This document shows, in pieces, positions 35,452 through 46,287 of a stretch of 64,000 nt of DNA (positions are counted from its first letter, which is position 1; each line of letters starts with the position of its first letter). The notes beneath the pieces were generated by a model that worked only from the letters and a program-made list of their open reading frames with translations, was not told the DNA's origin and searched no databases. Where the stretch lies: positions 54,728,625-54,792,624 of the forward strand of contig CM055901.1 in the NCBI GenBank assembly GCA_029582155.1, read 5' to 3'. Position numbers and translations under genes: made by a program. The stretch is from Panopea generosa. Lineage: Eukaryota; Mollusca; Bivalvia; Adapedonta; Hiatellidae.

Positions 35452-36800
35452 GTTACAGTATGGAGTAACAGTGTACAGTATGGGATAAAACTGTACAGTA
35501 TAGGATAAAGGTGTACAGTATTGAATAATGGTGTACAATATGGGGTAAAATTGTACAGTATGGGATAAAACAGTACAGTATTGGATAATGGTGTACATTA
35601 TGGAGTAATGGTGTACAGTATTGGGTAAAACTGTACAGTATGGGATAAAACAGTACAGTATTGGATAATGGTGTACAGTATGGGGTAAAACTGTACAGTA
35701 TGGGATAAAGGTGTACAGTATTGGATAATGGTGTACATTATGGGGTAATGGTGTACAATATGGGGTAAAAGTGTACAGTATGGGATAAAGGTGTACAGTA
35801 TTGGATAATGGTGTACATTATGGAGTAATGGTGTACAGTATGGGGTAAAACTGTACAGTTTGGGATAAACAGTACAGTATTGGATAATGGTGTACAGTAT
35901 GGGGTAAAACTGTACAGTATGGGATAAAGGTGTACAGTATTTGATAATGGTGTACAGTATGGGGTAATGGTGTACAATATGGGGTAAAACAGTACAGTAT
36001 GGGATAAAGGTGTACAGTATTGGATAATGGTGTACATAATGGGAAAATGGTGTACAGTATGGGTAATAAAGTGTACAGTATGGGATAAAGGTGTACAGTA
36101 TTGGATTATGGTGTACATTATGGAGTAATGGTGTACAGTATGGGGTAAAACTGTACAGTATGGGATAAAACAGTACAGTATTGGATAATGGTGTACAGTA
36201 AAGGGTAAAACTGTACAGTATGGGATAAAGGTGTACAGTATTGGATAATGGTGTACATTATTGAGTAATTGTGTACAGTATGGGGCAAAACTGTACAGTA
36301 TGTGATAAAACAGTACAGTATTGGATAATGGTGTACAGTATGGGGAAAACTGTACAGTATGGGATAAAGGTGTACAGTATTTGATAATGGTGTACAGTAT
36401 GGGGTAATGGTGTACAATATGGGGTAAAACAGTACATAATGGGATAAAGGTGTACAGTATTTGATAATGGTATACATAATGGGGAAATAGTGTACAGTAT
36501 GGGGTAAAAGTGCACAGTATTGGATAATGGTGTATAGTATTTGATAATGGTGTACAGTATTGGATAATGGTGTACAGTATGGGGTAAAACTGTACAGTAT
36601 GGGATAAAGGTGTACAGTATTTGATAATGGTGTACAGTATGGGGTAATGGTGTACAATATGGGGTAAACAGTACATTATGGGATAAAGGTGTACAGTATT
36701 GGATAATGGTGTACATAATGGGGAAATAGTGTACAGTATGGGGTAAAAGTGCACAGTATTGGATAATGGTGTACATAGTGGAGTAATGGTGAACAGTATG
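35452..36800. repeat. 20-bp minisatellite
   Basis: About 67 copies of (C/G)TGTACAGTATGGG(A/G)TAAA(A/G) and variants with TTGGATAATGG. Almost every unit has the self-complementary TGTACA. Blocks of about 12 units (240 bp) recur. The minus strand has no stop in any frame (longest 360 codons), as expected for a short stop-free unit. Confidence 0.95.
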
Positions 36801-37490
36801 TCTGGAATTTTATATTCCATTCATCAACTCAAACCTTATGTTGTTAATGCACCTTTAACCAATTCATTGTTTTCTGATGAACTTTCAGGAATGAAGGCAC
36901 CTATAGGCTAGCTGGCACACCGGGAGACCATGTAACATTTCCTACACTGTCCAGATGTTCTAGCTTGATAATGTCGGCTGCCATTTTAATGGTCACATTG
37001 AAATTGAAACAAAAATGCTTTAATTCTGGAGATAAGGGCAAGATTTATAGGCAAGAGAGGGCAGATAGGGAGGGTATTTGAATATATTTGAAATGTCAAA
37101 GTGTCAAGAAATTATCAGGAAATAATCAGAAATAACTGATTACAATGGGAGACTGGGGAGAATTATTGTGAAATTTTAATCATCTAATTGGTAATTTTTA
37201 ACTTATCGTGAGGGTATAGTGTTTCAGCCTTGTTGATATCAATGGCAATTTTATACACGTTCTGATGGGATATGTTTGTTTCTGGGAATGTGACATAAAT
37301 TTATGTCATTGTGTTTGCAATATGTTTTTTAATTCTTAATATTTTTTATGGGTAAAATCCTGTTTCAGGTATGGTAATTTTCTGATTATAAAATGACGAA
37401 AATAGTTTCAAATTATTTTCTGTGCAAAATAGAGGTGTTGGGAACTTAAGATTTGAAAAACAACATCATATAATAATTATGTTTGTTTGT
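36801..37490. other. non-coding sequence
   Basis: No gene recognised. The first 200 bp is complex and unique. Confidence 0.45.
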
Positions 37491-37493
37491 TTA

Positions 37494-37779
37494 GATATTT
37501 AGTGTCATTTTTATGCCATTGAGGGCTAACAGATCTGATGATCAGCGAACAAAACTGCTCCTTCCAGGGATCTGGAAGGTTAACCAGTATTTGAGAACAC
37601 CCCATCTTCGCAAGTACCTGATAAATTTCCCACTTGAATCAGTGGTGAGAGACTATTAATAATGACATGCAATGTTGTATGTCAGTCATCACAGAGACTC
37701 TGGCCAGTTTGGGGATTCGAAGGCACAAACTGTGGATTGATAGTCAGACAAGCTACCAACTGAGCTAACATGGCCTGAC
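37494..37779 (-). mobile_element. SINE family B, full copy
   Basis: On the minus strand a clear tRNA-like head (GTTAGCTCAGTTGGTAGC A box, CCTTCGAATCCCC B box) is followed by a body with ACCACTGATTCAAGTGGG, AACTGGTTAACC-type sequence and a tail CAATGGCATAAAAATGACAC, TAAATATC. Head-truncated relatives lie at 38225, 45316 and 59135. Confidence 0.82.
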
Positions 37780-38224
37780 TCTTAAAGGTTATAGTTTCAT
37801 CTTATGATATTTGTAAATAATTTAAATATTTTCTAACAAAACCATAAGAAATAAATGTAAAAAGGCAGGGTGAGCGGGTGCACTGGATACTTCCTGTAGA
37901 CAGCAATGGGTGGTAACCAGTAAAGGGGTTTTAATTATTTAAAAATAACTGACAGGCACTATGAGGGAATGTAATTTATGTAATATGCCAGCAAAATGAT
38001 GAATTCATTAGAGCAAGTAATGTCTATGAGCAGCCCCACCCACTCCCCAGGCCTGGAATTATGGGCAGGAGAGTTCTGTCGGAATAAAGTTGTCAGTTGG
38101 TGATGCATCTGGCATGCTGCACACTTAACGATGTAATAAACTGGTCAACATTTGAGTGTTTGGTCTTGTGTGTTCAATGGTTGAAAACTTGGTGTTTCCT
38201 CTTATGTTACATAATTATTTGAAA

Positions 38225-38315
38225 ATAACAATGGTTTACCTGCAGACTACCTCTGTGCCATCCTCTCAGTGGCATGAATATGATGCTAAATATTCAATCA
38301 ATCAATCAATCAAAA
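38225..38315 (+). mobile_element. SINE family B tail with (AATC)n
   Basis: CTCAGTGGCATGAATATGAT, GCTAAATATTCAATC and (AATC)n match the 3' end of SINE family B. The 5' part is missing. Confidence 0.6.
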
Positions 38316-39590
38316 ACCTCTGTGCTACAGGTTATTACATAAAAAGTGTAGTAAAACATTCACCAAACATCTTCTCAGGGGGACCCAGCACTTGATCTTC
38401 ATTTTGCTTCCCTTTAACAGATTAAATATTTGAAATGTATGTATACATATGTGTTACATATGTGAGTAATGTATTGGTTAAACTATAAGTAAATATATGT
38501 AAAGGCGGGGCCTATCTCCTATCCCTTTACAACTTTCTGGTAAGGAGCAAACCCATTTTACCTGCTGGTCCTGGGGCTTGTGATTTGCTCTGTTGTTATG
38601 CAGGTTATTTTGGTTTCTGTATCCCATTTTGAAAACAAGTTGTATGATCGGAAGTTTCTGTATTCAGAATGTCCGTGTACAATCTTGTTAGCACATTTTT
38701 TAAATAAATTATAAGATGTGAATAAAAAAAATTTAATTGATAATTTAACTGTGGTCCAGATATGTACATGGAAATAATATACAGTATAAAAAGAAATCAA
38801 TAATTGTAATCTTATTATCAGTAAGAATTGTGCGGAATTGTATTGGAGTGACGCACATTGGCTCTCAAATTTACAGACCCATTGTTGCATTTTTTGTATT
38901 CTGCAGAAAGTTCATCATCTGTACGGACCAGCTATATTGGTCCAAGATCTTAGGTATGTTTTATGGTTTCAATTAGCTGTGTATATTCTAGCTTCTGAAA
39001 ACCAATTTAGTTCTGAGTTTGAGTTTAAGGAAAAACATAATTGTTTGGGCAGTTTTATTGGATAGACAACATGAATCATTAAAATAGTATGAAGCATTAA
39101 ATTAAGTCAGGATGGGTATGATAAAAAAAAATAATCTTTTGAAGAATTATTACTGGAACAGAACAAAGACTTGGCTCCTCGGCAGTCGTAAACTCAGAAT
39201 ATGTTTATTGTGCTATTTTCTATGGTTAACAGTGCAGAAAATTTATAAAATTTTCTTTATGATGTTGTGTTTAAAATAATTTTATGATTTACGGTTATAA
39301 ATATTTTTTTACCTATATCATGATGTTTAAGAGGAGTAAAATATCTTTAAAGAAGATTAATGAGGTTGTAGTTATAAAAGTTGTGGCATTGTCCATTTGT
39401 GTTTCAGTTTGTGCCTGTGTAATATGTTCTAATAACTAAAAATACAAGTTCTTATTTTTTTAAAGCATTTATATGGAAAGATGAACATCGTCAGAATAAA
39501 AATTGGCTGACATAAGTCTATAATTTATTATGACTGTCTGCTTGGCATTAGAAAATAAATTATTTGTGGTGTAAAGGTTATATATTTTTA
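38316..39590. other. AT-rich non-coding sequence
   Basis: Open frames at 38558-38890 (minus) and 38838-39065 (plus) overlap each other and have no recognised domain. No other feature. Confidence 0.45.
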
Positions 39591-41066
39591 TGCTCCCCCC
39601 CCCCCCCCCCCCACCACAAATTTTTGGAGTGGGCATATAGTAATCCCAGTGTCCTTCCATCCGTCCATCCTTCCGTCCGGTATTTCGTGTCCCGTCTGTA
39701 ACTGTGTCATGCATAGATTTTTTTAATAATTACTACAAATGATCAAAATAATATGACGACGTGTCGCAAGTAAATACAACACCCATACCTCAAAGATCAA
39801 GGTCACACTTTGAGTTTGTTTGAGATTTCATGTCCAGCCTGTAACTTTGTCATGCATAGTTTGATTTTATATATACTTGCTACAAATGATCAAAATAACA
39901 TGAACAGGTGTTACGTGTATGTAACACCTAGACTCACAATTCAAAGGTTAAGGTCACACTTTAACTTTGTTTGATAACACTTTCAGTCTGTTTGAGATAT
40001 CGTTTCCAGTCTGTAACTTTGTCAACTATGGATAAATTTCAAAAACACATAGCTCAATTCATCAGCATGACGTGACAACATGTTGCACATAAGACCCACA
40101 TTCATACCTCAAAGGTCAAGGTCACACTTTGAGTGTCTGGCTTGTAACTTTGTTGTGCATATATGTATTTTATAAATGCTTCCTGCATGGCAACGTTTCG
40201 TGCATAGCACCTAGACTCCCACTTCAAAGGTCAAGGTCACAATTCAACTTTGTTTGACAACACTTTCAGTCTGTTTGAGATATCGTGTCCAGTTTGTAAC
40301 TTTGTCATCTATGGATAAATTTAAAGAACATTTGGCTCAATTGTTCAGCATGATGAAGTGTCACGAGTAAGACCCAGAACCTTTCCTCAAATGTCAAGGT
40401 CACACTTTCAATTTGTTTAATAATTTTTGTCTGGTCTGTAACTTTGTTTTTAACTTGGCTCAATTAATTAAGATGGCATGACGACATGCCACACGTAAGA
40501 CCCAGACCCGTACCTCAAAGGTCAAGGTCACACTTTGAGTTTGTTTGACAACACTTCGAGTCTATTTGAGATTTCAAGTTTGGTCTGTAACATACATAGA
40601 TAGATTTCAAAAAACACTTGGCTCAATTTATCAATTGATTGACATGACAAAGTGTCACGTTAAGGCCCAGAACCTTTCCTCAAAGGTCAAAGTCACACTT
40701 TCAGTTTTTTTTTATATTTCATGTCTGGTCTATAACTTTGTCTTGCATTGAGGATTTTAAAATAGCTTGAAACAAGTGATCATCATGTCATGATGATGTG
40801 TCACCTGCAGAAATACCTGTAGAAATACCCAGACCTTTACATCAGATGTGAAGATCAAGGTTACACAAATGTTAAGGTCAAACATTAATGTAAAAGTTAA
40901 ATGAAATTGCATGTTTAGTCTGAAACATCAGTCCATTACTCTTAATATTCATGGATACATTGCTGCCTGTTACAAAATATACCGTTACTTTCACAGGCAG
41001 TTCGGGGGTAAGGGGAGGGGGTGAGGGGTTGGGGGTTGCATGTGACACTTAACAATGACATGTCTT
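39588..41066 (+). mobile_element. Helentron-like (pearl/HINE-type) non-autonomous element
   Basis: Left end: TATGCTC with a C18 run (39595-39612) and a short hairpin with GGAGTGGGCATATA. The core has about eight units averaging 145 bp, each with (T/C)TGTAACTTTGTCATGCAT and GGTCAAGGTCACACTTTGAG. Right end: a G-rich tract (41004-41035), then TGACACTTAACAATGACATG and TCTTGTTT. Central tandem repeats plus a terminal hairpin are known from bivalve pearl/CvA elements and from Helentron-associated elements. No protein is encoded. Confidence 0.6.
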
Positions 41067-41338
41067 GTTTATTTATTAATTAATAGCATTTTTTTTTTTT
41101 TAAATAAATTATAAAATTTTTTTAATTTTTGTATCTGCATGATGCAAATATGCCGTGTCACTCTGAATGCTACTTCATCAACAATATATCTGTTTGTCTG
41201 TCCGACCAAGATCTCATTATTGCTATGTAACTTCGTCATGCATGGAAGGATTTTAAAATAACTTGGCAAAAGTGATCAGCATGTCATGATGGTGAGTCAC
41301 TACCCAGACCTGTAGAGCAGATTTTAAGGTCAAGGTCA
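39797..41338 (+). promoter_or_regulatory. array of TCAAGGTCA nuclear-receptor half-sites
   Basis: Exact TCAAGGTCA, the extended half-site of ERR and NR5A (FTZ-F1/SF-1) receptors, occurs at 39797, 40116, 40231, 40394, 40522 and 41330. One-mismatch versions lie at 39948, 40687 and 40855. They are a fixed part of the mobile element's core unit. Binding is not shown. Confidence 0.5.
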
Positions 41339-41500
41339 CATTAGGATAAAAGGTCACACAAGGTCATAAAATTCATGAAATTGCATGTCTAATCTGGCTG
41401 GAGTTTTTTTGTATTTTGTTTGTAGTATCACTTAGTCATTTTCTCTCAGATTTGTTCAAGCCAAGGCCCCAGGGTCAAAATTGGCCCCAAATTCATAGAT
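41067..41500 (+). mobile_element. partial second Helentron-like unit and dispersed repeat
   Basis: CTATGTAACTTCGTCATGCA (41221) and AAGGTCAAGGTCACA (41326) repeat the core of the preceding element. At 41450-41500 GTTCAAGCCAAGGCCCCAGG and GTCAAA resemble the CCTGGGGTCAAA repeat seen at 9880 and 55110. Confidence 0.55.
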
Positions 41501-42479
41501 AGATCATTACCGTTTTCAATACAAATACGATATTTTGCAATTGCATAAAGAAAACTTTACTTTTTATAGCAATATAATTTTTATTCATGTGCTATATTAA
41601 ATGAGGTAAATATTACCATATATAAAGTCCACATTTTTATTTATTTTTTTTAACACACCTCATAAATTCAAAAATTCAAATGAAACTCAAGGATTTCCTA
41701 TGCCCACATATCTGGTTGCATCTTATAATTTATTTTGTTAAAAATTAATGTTGATACATTTAATTTAAAATAAATTAAATATGTTAAAAGGATTGATTTT
41801 GATGATGCAATACAGAAGTATATTAGAAGAAGTAAAAAATATATTTCATTAAAGAAACTCTGAGATGGTTTTATGAAGAAGAAATGTTATCCCATTATAT
41901 ATGACTATAATCTATAGAAAATCTGATGCATTTCATATAAATAATAAAACTAGGATGAACAAATAGTTTTATGCTGATATATGTTACAATGGTCACATAA
42001 ATTTTATTTGTGTGTCCAGCTGAAAAAAAAATGCACTAAAATGGGGACCAGTCATTGTGACTACTTCTGACCTTGTTAAAATGGTGTGACCAGGTGAAAT
42101 GTTTCAAAATAACTGACCATTAACAAGAGTGTCTCTCTAAGATGTCATGTAAAAATTAATGCATTGTTTAATTAGTCAGCTAGGTGGCCATAAAACAAAA
42201 CATGTCATTTCTGTTGTGGGCATAGGTTCTCTTCACCTTGCTCATTAATCATTTCATCTGATGACTTTCACTGGTCAACTTGACCCCCTGGCCTTTACAC
42301 AAAAGACAAAATTGTGAAATTTGTAAAAACAAAAGGACATTTTAATCTGCCTGAGGGCAGCAAATGTTTTTAGCATGAAAAATTTTGATGAGTTTTCTTT
42401 GACAGGAAAATTTATCATTGAGCTGCATGGAAATTTTAGAAGGGGAGGGATAAGTTTGTAGTTAAAATGATTCACAAAC
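41501..42479. other. AT-rich non-coding sequence
   Basis: No feature recognised. Confidence 0.5.
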
Positions 42480-42930
42480 ATCATTATTCAAAGGGCTAAT
42501 TAAACCCCAAGTTCATTAATTCTTTTGTCTGTTCAACATGCCCGGGTCATCTATTTAACTGGTGATGGATGGTGTAAAAGTTTATGATTTTACGCCTCAA
42601 TTTGTTGTTTGTTTCAGCATTTATTAGTCAGAATTATTGTCTATCTGAAATAAACAGGTTTTAATTATTCCAAAATTATAAGAAAGAAGATGAGGTTTTT
42701 TTTGAAAATAAAAAAAGTACCATCATGTAGTTGAGAGGCATTTTCCGGGTGTGGAGAAATGTAATACTGTTTAATTCATTCGATACTCCGTCCTTTTCTC
42801 TTCAGTATTATTATCAGAACAATTATCTCCTTTTTTAAATGCATTAATTGTCTTTAATTAATCAAATAAAGATACCCACAATTAAAATCAAATAACAAGC
42901 AGAGTTTAATTTTAGCATTTCCCTCTTGTT
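42480..42930. promoter_or_regulatory. candidate conserved non-coding element
   Basis: Unique sequence rich in homeodomain-type cores: GGGCTAATTAAACCCC, TTCATTAATTC, GCATTAATTGTC, CTTTAATTAATCAAATAAAG and ACAATTAAAATC, together with GTTTATGATTTTACG. No open frame. It sits between transposons and a minisatellite and is itself free of repeats. Confidence 0.3.
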
Positions 42931-43089
42931 AGTGTTGTGACCCTGAAACTTAGACAATAAAATCTTAAAGGAAGTATGTCAAGATTTTTCTTAATTTTAG
43001 AAATGGCAAAATTTAGTTTTTTCAATAAATTATACTCATTATCCTGATGTATCAGTTTAAAATTTATGCTTAATGGATGAAATTTAAGG

Positions 43090-44295
43090 GAAAAATTGAT
43101 TGTTGTGCTTAATGTGGGGAGAATTTGATTCTCGTACTTAATGTGGGGAGAACTGGATTCTTGTACTTGTAAATAGGTTAAAGAGAATGGATTCTTGTAC
43201 TTTAAAGATTAAAGGGAGAATGGAGTCTTGTACATTAATGGTTAAAGGGAGAATGGAGTCTTGTACTTTAAGGGTTAAAGGGAGAATTGATTCTTGTACT
43301 TTAAGGGTTAAAGGGAGAATGGATTCTTATACTTTAAGGTTAAAGGGAGAATTGATTCTTATACTTTAAGGGTTAAAGGGAGAATGGATTCTTATACTTT
43401 AAGGTTAAAGGGAGAATTGATTCTTATACTTTAATGTTAAAGGGAGAATTGATTCTTGTACTTTAAGGGTTAAAGGGAGAATGGATTCTTATACTTTAAG
43501 GTTAAAGGGAGAATTGATTCTTGTACTTTAAGGGTTAAAGGGAGAATGGATTCTTATACTTTAAGGTTAAAGGGAGAATTGATTCTTGTACTTTAAAGGT
43601 TAAAGGGAGAATTGATTTTTGTACTTTAAGGTTAAAGGGAAAATTGATTCTTGTACTTTAAGGGTTAAAGGGAGAATTGATTCTTGTACTTTAAGGGTTA
43701 AAGGGAGAATGGATTCTTGTACTTTAGGGTTAAAGGGAGAATTGATTCTTGTACTTTAAAGGTTAAAGGGATAATTGATTCTTGTACTTTAAAGGTTAAA
43801 GGGAGAATGGATTTTTGTACTTAAATGGGTTATAGGAAAAATGGAAATTTGTACTTAAATGGGTTAAAAGGAGAATGGATTTATGTACTGAAAGGGGTTA
43901 AAGGAAGAATGGATTTTTGTACTTATGGAGGTTAAAGGGAGAATGGATTCTGGTACTTTAAGTGTTAAAGGGGAGAATGGATTTTTGTACTTAAATGGCT
44001 TAATGGGAGATTGGATTCCTGTACTTAATTGGGCTAAAAGAAGAATGGATTTTTGTACTTAAGGGGGTTAAATGGAGAATGATTTCTTGTACTTAAAAAG
44101 GGGGAATGGATTGTTTTACTTAAAGGGGTTTAAGGAAGAATTGATTTTTTTACGTAAAGCGGTTAAAGGGAGAATGGATTCTTGTACTTACAGGGAGAAT
44201 GGATTATTTTGCTTAAAGGGGTTAAAGGACAATTGAATTTTTTACTTAAAGGGAGAATGGATTTTTGTAGTTAAAGAGGTTAAATAGAGAACTTC
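43090..44295. repeat. 32/33-bp minisatellite
   Basis: About 36 copies of a unit containing GGTTAAAGGGAGAATTGATT and CTTGTACTTTAA. The central part is homogeneous, and 32-bp and 33-bp versions alternate for part of it. The right third (after about 43800) is diverged with irregular unit length. Confidence 0.94.
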
Positions 44296-44637
44296 ATGGG
44301 TTACGAATTAAAGAGAAAATGTCAAGTAAAATCACTATAAATGTTTTAAAAAAAACTTACAGTTTGATGAACTTTATCTTGTCATTTAGACGCTTTAAGA
44401 TTGAAAATAATATGTAACCAGTACGACTAAGCGCTCAAAATGAAAACTCATTTGTTACATTACAAAATATGTCGTTATCTTTAAGAAATCTATTTACATC
44501 TATTCTGATAGTTATTTGTACATATTTTATACAAAAGAGCAAAAACTAGTCATAGTTTTGAGACCGGAAGATCCCACATATTATATAAATTTATGAAATA
44601 ATTTTTAAACTATTTATTAATCCGCATGAATATTTTG
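44296..44637. other. non-coding sequence
   Basis: No feature recognised. Confidence 0.5.
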
Positions 44638-44641
44638 TTAA

Positions 44642-44903
44642 CCCTTTACTCCATAGATACCAATCACAGAAGGCCTTTGAAAACTGTGCAGGAAGAGTTC
44701 CTGCACAGTTTTCCACTCTGTCAGTTAATATAAACATAATTCACCCAATAATTCAAAAGCTTTCTATATTAGAGGTGTCCAAGAAGTCTATATTAGAGGT
44801 GTCAAAAGGTGTCTATATTAGAGGTGTCAAAAGATGTCTATATTAGAGGTGTCAAAAGATGTCTATATTAGAGGTGTCAAAGGTGTCTATATGAAGTAAA
44901 GGG
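44642..44903 (-). mobile_element. piggyBac-like MITE, copy 2, internally expanded
   Basis: Minus-strand copy flanked by TTAA (44638-44641) and TTAC (44904-44907, presumably a mutated TTAA). It has a reduced central hairpin and, near its right end, five tandem units of 24-25 bp with TCTATATTAGAGGTGTC and AAAAGATG. Copies 1 and 4 have only two such units. Same family as 16069-16301. Confidence 0.85.
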
Positions 44904-45033
44904 TTACGGGTAAAGTTGTTAAGATACAGTTAATATGTCTGTTCTCAAAAGCTGGCATTTATCCGACATGAATTAATTGACAAAAGTATTTAAATATCGC
45001 TTTAGAATGAATATGTTTGAATGTGTGAGTTTA

Positions 45034-45255
45034 CCCTTTACTTCATATAGACGCCTTTGGAAACCTCTAATATTGAAAGCATTAATTCACCAAGTATAAG
45101 CAATGGATGATTTATGTTTATATTAACTGACAGAGTGGAAAATAGTGTAGGAAGTGTTCAGATTGCTCGTTACAAACAATCTGAACTCTTCCTGCACTGT
45201 TTTCAAAGGGCTTCTGTGATTGGTGTGGGAAAACCCGTATCTGTGGAGTAAAGGA
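45034..45255 (+). mobile_element. piggyBac-like MITE, copy 3
   Basis: Flanked by TTTA (left, altered) and TTAA (45256-45259). Begins CCCTTTACTTCATATAGAC and ends GTGGAGTAAAGGA. The central hairpin CAGATTGCTCGTTACAAAC / CAATCTGAAC is retained. Only one subterminal 24-bp unit remains. It lies 130 bp from copy 2 in opposite orientation. Confidence 0.83.
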
Positions 45256-45315
45256 TTAAGCTAAATATGACAGTTTAATTGAAAAGGGAAAGGTTCTATA
45301 ACCTTATATTATTAA

Positions 45316-45512
45316 GATTGATTGATTGAATATTTAGTGTCGTTTTTATGCCATTGAGGGCAAACAGTTAATCTAATCGCTGTTTCCTAGAATGCTTAAA
45401 GGTTAACCAGTACTCGAGCACACCCAATCTCTGCAAGTAACTGACAACTTTCCCACTTGAATCAGCAGTGAGAGATGAATGATAATGAGACACAATGTCG
45501 TATATCTGTCAA
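45316..45512 (-). mobile_element. SINE family B, head-truncated
   Basis: On the minus strand, CTGATTCAAGTGGGAAAG, TACTGGTTAACC and CTCAATGGCATAAAAACGAC, then TAAATATTCAATCAATC, match family B. The tRNA-like head is absent. Confidence 0.72.
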
Positions 45513-46118
45513 TATTAATTAAAAAGCTGCACCCTGTGTACCCCTCTTACATTAATAGCTACACCTTTGTGCAAGAAATCAACATACATTTCTATTACCT
45601 GTGTTTTCTTATCTAAGAATTCTGAGATTCCATAACATAAATATTGAAATAAAACAAATTGTTGCAAAATGTTGTATGTACAATTAAGATGATTCCACCG
45701 AATAAAAAATAGAAAATCAAAGAAAATTCTATCTTTGATAAGAAGCTTGAAACGCAAAAATATGAAAGTTTTTATCTGCAATCATAGTGTTATATTTGTA
45801 TAGCTAACATAATATATAATGCAAACATTTGGGAAACTGCAGGAGATTAGCGTAAGCCAGTGGAATATGATAAAAACAATTGAAAGCAAATGTAAATTTG
45901 CTATTTACCAAAGTGACCTTGTACTGCTGAGTGACCCCCCACTGGAAGTAAGGAACTGTCATCTTGAACAATTGTTGTAGATTTCACAAGTTTAGTTTCT
46001 ATGGCAACAAAATAAATTAGAGAGCAGAAGCTTTATCTATGTTGGGATAAGACATATAATATACAAAACAATGGATTTTTAGATGCTTTTGTTAAAATGA
46101 AGCATCGCTGGTATTTAC
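45513..46118. other. AT-rich non-coding sequence
   Basis: No feature recognised. An 88-codon minus-strand frame (45515-45781) has no recognised domain. Confidence 0.45.
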
Positions 46119-46235
46119 CTGGCATTAAGGAGATGCTGGGACAGGCATGAGTTTGATGCAAGTTATTATTTGTAAATGTGTTAGGAATCTTAATCTGCAC
46201 GGCACATACATTGTCTGCTGCAGCTTCCCGTAGTT
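46119..46235 (-). CDS. candidate internal exon, unrecognised protein
   Basis: A 117-nt minus-strand segment bounded by a pyrimidine-rich acceptor (TCTTACGTCTGCTACCCAG, exon from 46235) and a strong donor (GCCAG|GTAAATACC, GT at 46117-46118). It encodes LREAAADNVCAVQIKIPNTF, then TNNNLHQTHACPSISLMP. Its base composition is less AT-rich than the flanks and it ends just outside the 27-bp array. The protein is not recognised. A further in-frame codon run to 46266 would be intron if the acceptor is used. It could belong to the same minus-strand gene as 53111-53226, about 7 kb upstream, but nothing links them directly. Chance open sequence between chance splice sites is a real alternative. Confidence 0.3.
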
Positions 46236-46287
46236 CTGGGTAGCAGACGTAAGATTGGGAGGACATGATGCAAATGTTCTCTTCATT

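Noticed and set aside
35738-36820. 360-codon minus-strand frame in the 20-bp array
   Set aside because: All three minus frames are open because the 20-bp unit lacks stop triplets on that strand. By chance this is expected for roughly (61/64)^20, about 0.38, of 20-bp units per strand.
39588-39620. C18 run as a biological signal on its own
   Set aside because: Such runs are also seen at 1490 and 10588 and are likely ordinary simple sequence with uncertain length. Only the pairing with the G-rich far end is of interest.
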